Source: Gluconobacter oxydans
GTDB lineage: Bacteria > Pseudomonadota > Alphaproteobacteria > Acetobacterales > Acetobacteraceae
Reading direction: 5' to 3'
DNA: 64,000 nucleotides
Assembly: GCF_006539685.1 (NCBI RefSeq)
Contig: NZ_BJNM01000009.1
Coordinates: 1-64,000 of the forward strand
The position numbers were made by a program, and so were the translations under genes. How positions within the stretch are numbered: the stretch's first letter is position 1; the number at the start of each line of letters is the position of its first letter. Below, in pieces: positions 61,024 through 64,000 of this stretch. The notes under the pieces are model-generated. The model was given only the letters and a program-made list of their open reading frames with translations. It was not told the origin of the DNA and did no database searches.

Positions 61024-61097
61024 TGGCTGGGAGACCTGGATTCGAACCAGGGCTGACCGGGTCAGAGCCGGTAGTTCTACCGCTAAACTATCTCCCA
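61024..61097 (-). tRNA. tRNA-Gln (anticodon CTG)
   Basis: Cloverleaf on the minus strand: acceptor TGGGAGA/TCTCCCA, D arm with TAGTTTAGCGGTAGAAC, anticodon stem ACCGG/CCGGT with loop CTCTGAC, giving anticodon CTG (reads CAG glutamine codons), and T loop GTTCGAATCC. Discriminator G, as usual for tRNA-Gln, and CCA is encoded. The acceptor starts with U-A, also typical of tRNA-Gln and important for its synthetase. Confidence 0.95.
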
Positions 61098-61255
61098 AGC
61101 GGTGAGAGGGTGTTTATCAATCGCTCCGGGACGGCGCAAGGGGGCGATAGACATTTTTTTCAGAAAAACTGATATTTTTCTTGCGACTAGGGTCCCGCGC
61201 ACCCCATGCTGCTTTTCCAAGGTCCCAGATCACGGGCAAGCGGGAGCCGAAACAC

Positions 61256-62377
61256 ATGATGAGGTATGGAACGGATCACAACCTGTCAGGCCCCGTGCCT
61301 GTGCATGCGTCTGCCAGACGCACGGGTCCGTTCTTTGGTGCCATCGATCTCGGTACCAACAACTGCCGTCTCATGATTGCAGCAGGCACGCCCAACGGTT
61401 TTCGTGTGGTGGACAGCTTCAACCGCTCAGTCCGTCTGGGTGAAGGCCTGCGCGCCAGTGGCCGTCTTGCCGAAGAGTCCATGAAGCGCGCGCTCGATGC
61501 TCTTCGTATCTGTGCGGAACGCATGAAGCAGTGGCCCCTCGTTCATGTCCGCGCCGTTGCGACCGAAGCGTGCCGTCAGGCTGCCAACGGTCGCGAGTTC
61601 CTGGCGCGCGTACAGCATGAGACAGGTCTGACCATCGACATCATCACGGCCCGTGAAGAAGCGGAACTGGCGCTTGAAAGCTGCTCCCCCCTCTTCCGGC
61701 AGCCCGAACACAAGCCCGTCCAGGCGGATCGTGGTGTCCTTTTTGATATCGGCGGCGGTTCTACCGAGGTCGCCTGGGTCCGGATCGATCCGGAGCGTCA
61801 GACCCAGACCCTGATCGGCACGACAAGTGTTCCCGTTGGCGTGATTACCCTTCAGGAAATGTTCGGTGAAGGACATGGCCCCTCTTATGAGACGATGGTC
61901 AGTCACGTTCAGGACTATCTGAAGGACTTCGAGACCGTGCATCGTATCCGGCGTGAGGTAACGCACGGCAAAACACGGCTGATCGGTACCTCCGGAACAG
62001 TGACGACGCTCGCCGGGGTGGCGCTTTCCCTGCCCCGCTACAACCGCGCGGCGATTGATGGACTGACACTGCCTGGCCCAAGCATGGTGGATGCCATCGG
62101 CAGCCTGCGGCGTTTGGATCGTGACGAACTGGCGGAGCATCCGTGCGTGGGGGCAGAACGCATGAAATTCGTTCTGCCGGGCTGTGCAATCTTCGAAGCG
62201 ATCCACCGTCTGTGGCCGGTTGAGGACGTAACGATTGCGGACCGGGGGTTGCGCGACGGGATGTTGCTGCGTATGGCCCGCGATCACGGTCAGCGTTCCG
62301 GCAAGGGGCGCAGCACGACCAGTCGCCATGCCACGCCCCGGTCACGGGGCCCATTCGGGACATACGCCACGATATGA
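61256..62377 (+). CDS. Ppx/GppA family exopolyphosphatase/pppGpp phosphohydrolase
   Basis: A 373-residue protein of the actin-like ASKHA superfamily that hydrolyses polyphosphate or pppGpp. The two phosphate-binding loops are FFGAIDLGTNNCRLMI (near residue 27) and VLFDIGGGSTEVAWV; catalytic Glu lies in VATEACRQAANG. The protein covers only the core, without the C-terminal HD-like domain of E. coli Ppx/GppA, so the short form is present. The ATG at 61256 (or 61259) has GGGAG nine bases upstream. Its stop overlaps rlmE (ATGA). Confidence 0.92.
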   Translation: MMRYGTDHNLSGPVPVHASARRTGPFFGAIDLGTNNCRLMIAAGTPNGFRVVDSFNRSVRLGEGLRASGRLAEESMKRALDALRICAERMKQWPLVHVRAVATEACRQAANGREFLARVQHETGLTIDIITAREEAELALESCSPLFRQPEHKPVQADRGVLFDIGGGSTEVAWVRIDPERQTQTLIGTTSVPVGVITLQEMFGEGHGPSYETMVSHVQDYLKDFETVHRIRREVTHGKTRLIGTSGTVTTLAGVALSLPRYNRAAIDGLTLPGPSMVDAIGSLRRLDRDELAEHPCVGAERMKFVLPGCAIFEAIHRLWPVEDVTIADRGLRDGMLLRMARDHGQRSGKGRSTTSRHATPRSRGPFGTYATI

Positions 62378-63180
62378 AGCCGCCAAGATCCCGCTCCGGT
62401 TCCAGCAAGGACACGGGACCGAAGCGTATTCCGGGCAAGGCCCTGAAAAGCGCCTCCAACCCCGGTGAAAACGACGCAACACTTGATTCCGCAACCGCCC
62501 GCACGGCCCGCAACAAGACCGTATCGCTCCGCACGGCCCGTGGACGCACCACGGCCCAGCAGCGCTGGCTCAATCGCCAGTTGAACGATCCCTATGTCGC
62601 AGCCGCCCGCAAGCAGGGCTGGCGTTCGCGTGCTGCCTTCAAGCTGATTGAAATTGACGACCGATTTAAACTGATCGGGGAAGGCACGCGGATCATCGAT
62701 CTGGGCGCTGCTCCCGGTGGATGGACCCAGGTCGCTGTCAAGCGTGGCGCGAAACATGTCGTGGGGCTGGATCTGCTTCCGGTCGATCCTGTTGCCGGTG
62801 CGGAAATCATTGAGGGCGACTTCACGGATCCCGAGATGCCGGATCGCCTGAAGGATATGCTGGGTGGTCCGGCCGATCTCGTCATGTCCGATATGGCGCC
62901 GAACACGACGGGTCATGCCGCAACCGACCATATGCGGATCATGGGTCTCGCGGAAGGTGCGCTTGATTTCGCTTTTCAGGTCTTGGCTGAAGGAGGAAGC
63001 TTCATCGCCAAGGTGTTCCAGGGCGGCTCGGAAAAGGATATGCTAGCACTGATGAAAACGGCGTTTTCCAGCGTCAAGCACGTCAAACCCCCGGCCTCCC
63101 GCAAGGAATCCAGCGAGCTTTATGTCATTGCAACGGGTTTTCGCCCGGAGCGTCTGCTCGAAAGCAGCAAGGGTGCCTGA
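62374..63180 (+). CDS. rlmE: 23S rRNA 2'-O-methyltransferase (RrmJ/FtsJ)
   Basis: Methylates U2552 of 23S rRNA late in 50S assembly. SAM motif I is IIDLGAAPGGWTQVAV; the K-D-K-E catalytic tetrad is found around RSRAAFKLIEID (Lys), DLVMSDMAPNTTG (Asp), FIAKVFQGG (Lys) and the C-terminal KESSELYVIA (Glu). 268 aa, with a 65-residue basic N-terminal extension rich in Ser, Lys and Arg before the core. Coupled to ppx; the pair is frequent in Alphaproteobacteria. Confidence 0.95.
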   Translation: MKPPRSRSGSSKDTGPKRIPGKALKSASNPGENDATLDSATARTARNKTVSLRTARGRTTAQQRWLNRQLNDPYVAAARKQGWRSRAAFKLIEIDDRFKLIGEGTRIIDLGAAPGGWTQVAVKRGAKHVVGLDLLPVDPVAGAEIIEGDFTDPEMPDRLKDMLGGPADLVMSDMAPNTTGHAATDHMRIMGLAEGALDFAFQVLAEGGSFIAKVFQGGSEKDMLALMKTAFSSVKHVKPPASRKESSELYVIATGFRPERLLESSKGA

Positions 63181-63235
63181 GGGCAGCAGATACCGCCATC
63201 CCGCATAGATTTTTTCGGAAGAATAACCCGTCTCG

Positions 63236-64000
63236 ATGCTTGCCAGCCTGCTCGTTATTCTTCTGTATCTCTGCTTTCTGCCCGTTATCTCGCTTGTGCT
63301 GGCCCGGCAGCCTCACAAGGATCTCCCGCCCTGGGCGATCTGCCTCTCGCTGGTCGCGACCGAAACATCGACCCTGACCATCGTCAGTGTCCCGGGCGTG
63401 GCTTACCTCAAGGGGTATGTTTTTGTCGGGCTGGCCATTGGATACCTGATTGGCCGCACGGCGGTCGCAATCTGGTTTCTGCCGCTGCATGAACGCGGCG
63501 CGACATCCATCTATCGCTATATCGGCCAGAGATTTGGCACAAAACTGCAGAAGCTCCTCTCCGGCACCTTTCTGATCACCCGTCTCGTCGCTGAGGGCGT
63601 TCGCCTTTATGCCGGAATGCTTCCCGTCTCGATGCTGTTTGCCAGCATGGGCTACCCTGTCTCGGACCTGCTTCTTCTATTTCTGATCGTTCTGCTGACG
63701 CTGACCTATACGATCGCGGGCGGCCTGAAAGCTGTTGTCTGGTCTGACAGTCTCCAGCTTGGACTGTATCTGGGCGGAAGTATTGCCTGTCTGGTCGTGA
63801 TCTGGTGCCGCGCCGGGACAGCTCCCTTTCACTGGGCCCCTGTCTTCAGTCACGGCCTGCCCGTTTTTACAGATCCGTTTTCCATCGCCGGCGCAGTCAT
63901 CGGCGGGGCCATTCTGGCGCTGGCTTCGCACGGGACCGATCAGTTGATGCTGCAACGTTGTCTCGCGGCAAAGACCCTCAATGGTGCGCGTGCGGCGATG
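63236..64000 (+). CDS. Sodium:solute symporter family protein (partial, 3' end cut by window edge)
   Basis: First 255 codons of an SSS-family transporter, open to the last base of the window. Six or more hydrophobic segments are visible. Diagnostic features are TETSTLTIVSVPGVAYLKG near residue 45, LHERGATSIYRYIGQRFG (the T-x-Y-x-Y-x2-x-RFG region), and TYTIAGGLKAVVWSDSLQLGLYLGG, all typical of the family that carries sugars, sialic acid, proline or short-chain carboxylates with Na+. The ATG at 63236 follows GGAAGAATAACCCGTCTCG, only a loosely spaced ribosome-binding site. Substrate unknown. Confidence 0.88.
   Translation, partial: MLASLLVILLYLCFLPVISLVLARQPHKDLPPWAICLSLVATETSTLTIVSVPGVAYLKGYVFVGLAIGYLIGRTAVAIWFLPLHERGATSIYRYIGQRFGTKLQKLLSGTFLITRLVAEGVRLYAGMLPVSMLFASMGYPVSDLLLLFLIVLLTLTYTIAGGLKAVVWSDSLQLGLYLGGSIACLVVIWCRAGTAPFHWAPVFSHGLPVFTDPFSIAGAVIGGAILALASHGTDQLMLQRCLAAKTLNGARAAM

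Overview
This 64 kb window looks like chromosomal DNA of an acetic acid bacterium (Alphaproteobacteria, Acetobacteraceae), most probably Gluconobacter or a close relative. The reasons are a GC-rich sequence, tightly packed genes with 1-4 base ATGA/GTGA overlaps, alphaproteobacterial gene blocks (pdhA-pdhB-pdhC-lpd-lipA-coq10; trpE-trpG-trpD-trpC behind ppiD; tpiA-secG-pyrG-kdsA-eno-ftsB), a lipoyl domain fused to PdhB, a GAAC-N7-GAAC LexA operator, and an L,D-transpeptidase-like protein of the kind known from Gluconobacter. The species is inferred from gene content and order; no database was searched. I see no phage, insertion sequence, rRNA or CRISPR array. Both tRNA genes (Val-CAC, Gln-CTG) encode CCA.

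Layout. 0-1 kb: three short proline-rich ORFs on the minus strand, with a recurring terminator tail. 1-6 kb: accessory metabolism (Rieske oxygenase, small acidic protein, LysR regulator divergent from an aldo/keto reductase, NhaA, tRNA-Val). 6-13.7 kb: a possible cell-surface block (628-residue protein of unknown function, ELM1-like protein, DEAD-box helicase, two GT-B glycosyltransferases, AspA/AstE-like zinc hydrolase). 13.7-18.3 kb: glyA, an amino acid permease, hemB, and a YraN nuclease gene that appears to start with CTG. 18.4-24.9 kb: purB and a purC-purS-(Rap1a-like)-purQ-purL-bolA-grxD operon. 25-27.9 kb: TerC-like membrane protein, lytic transglycosylase, CinA. 28-34.9 kb: pyruvate dehydrogenase complex with lpd, lipA and a COQ10/RatA-like protein. 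35-41 kb: trpC, trpD, trpG, trpE and ppiD on the minus strand. 41.2-47.3 kb: tpiA, secG, pyrG, kdsA, eno, ftsB on the plus strand. 47.3-53.3 kb: rpmG, lexA, a lipoprotein, pgsA, uvrC, dipeptidase. 53.3-64 kb: exonuclease III, an OmpR-type regulator, the L,D-transpeptidase-like gene, a CPA-type antiporter, GNAT, RsmB, guaB, tRNA-Gln, Ppx/GppA, rlmE, and the start of a sodium:solute symporter cut by the window edge.

How the parts fit. Most of the window is housekeeping: purine, tryptophan, CTP, haem and KDO synthesis, lower glycolysis into pyruvate dehydrogenase, lipoylation, envelope maintenance, RNA modification and DNA repair. The order of the central blocks is explained by one inversion of about 12 kb, with ends near 34.9-35.0 kb and 47.3 kb, which would have split eno-ftsB from pdhA and trpC from lexA; moaC and moeA, usual between trpC and lexA, are absent here. 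The points most worth a second look are this inversion, the L,D-transpeptidase-like protein without a signal peptide beside a CenR-like regulator, the CTG-started yraN, the Rap1a-like secreted protein inside the purine operon, the unknown 628-residue protein, and the proline-rich micro-ORF cluster.
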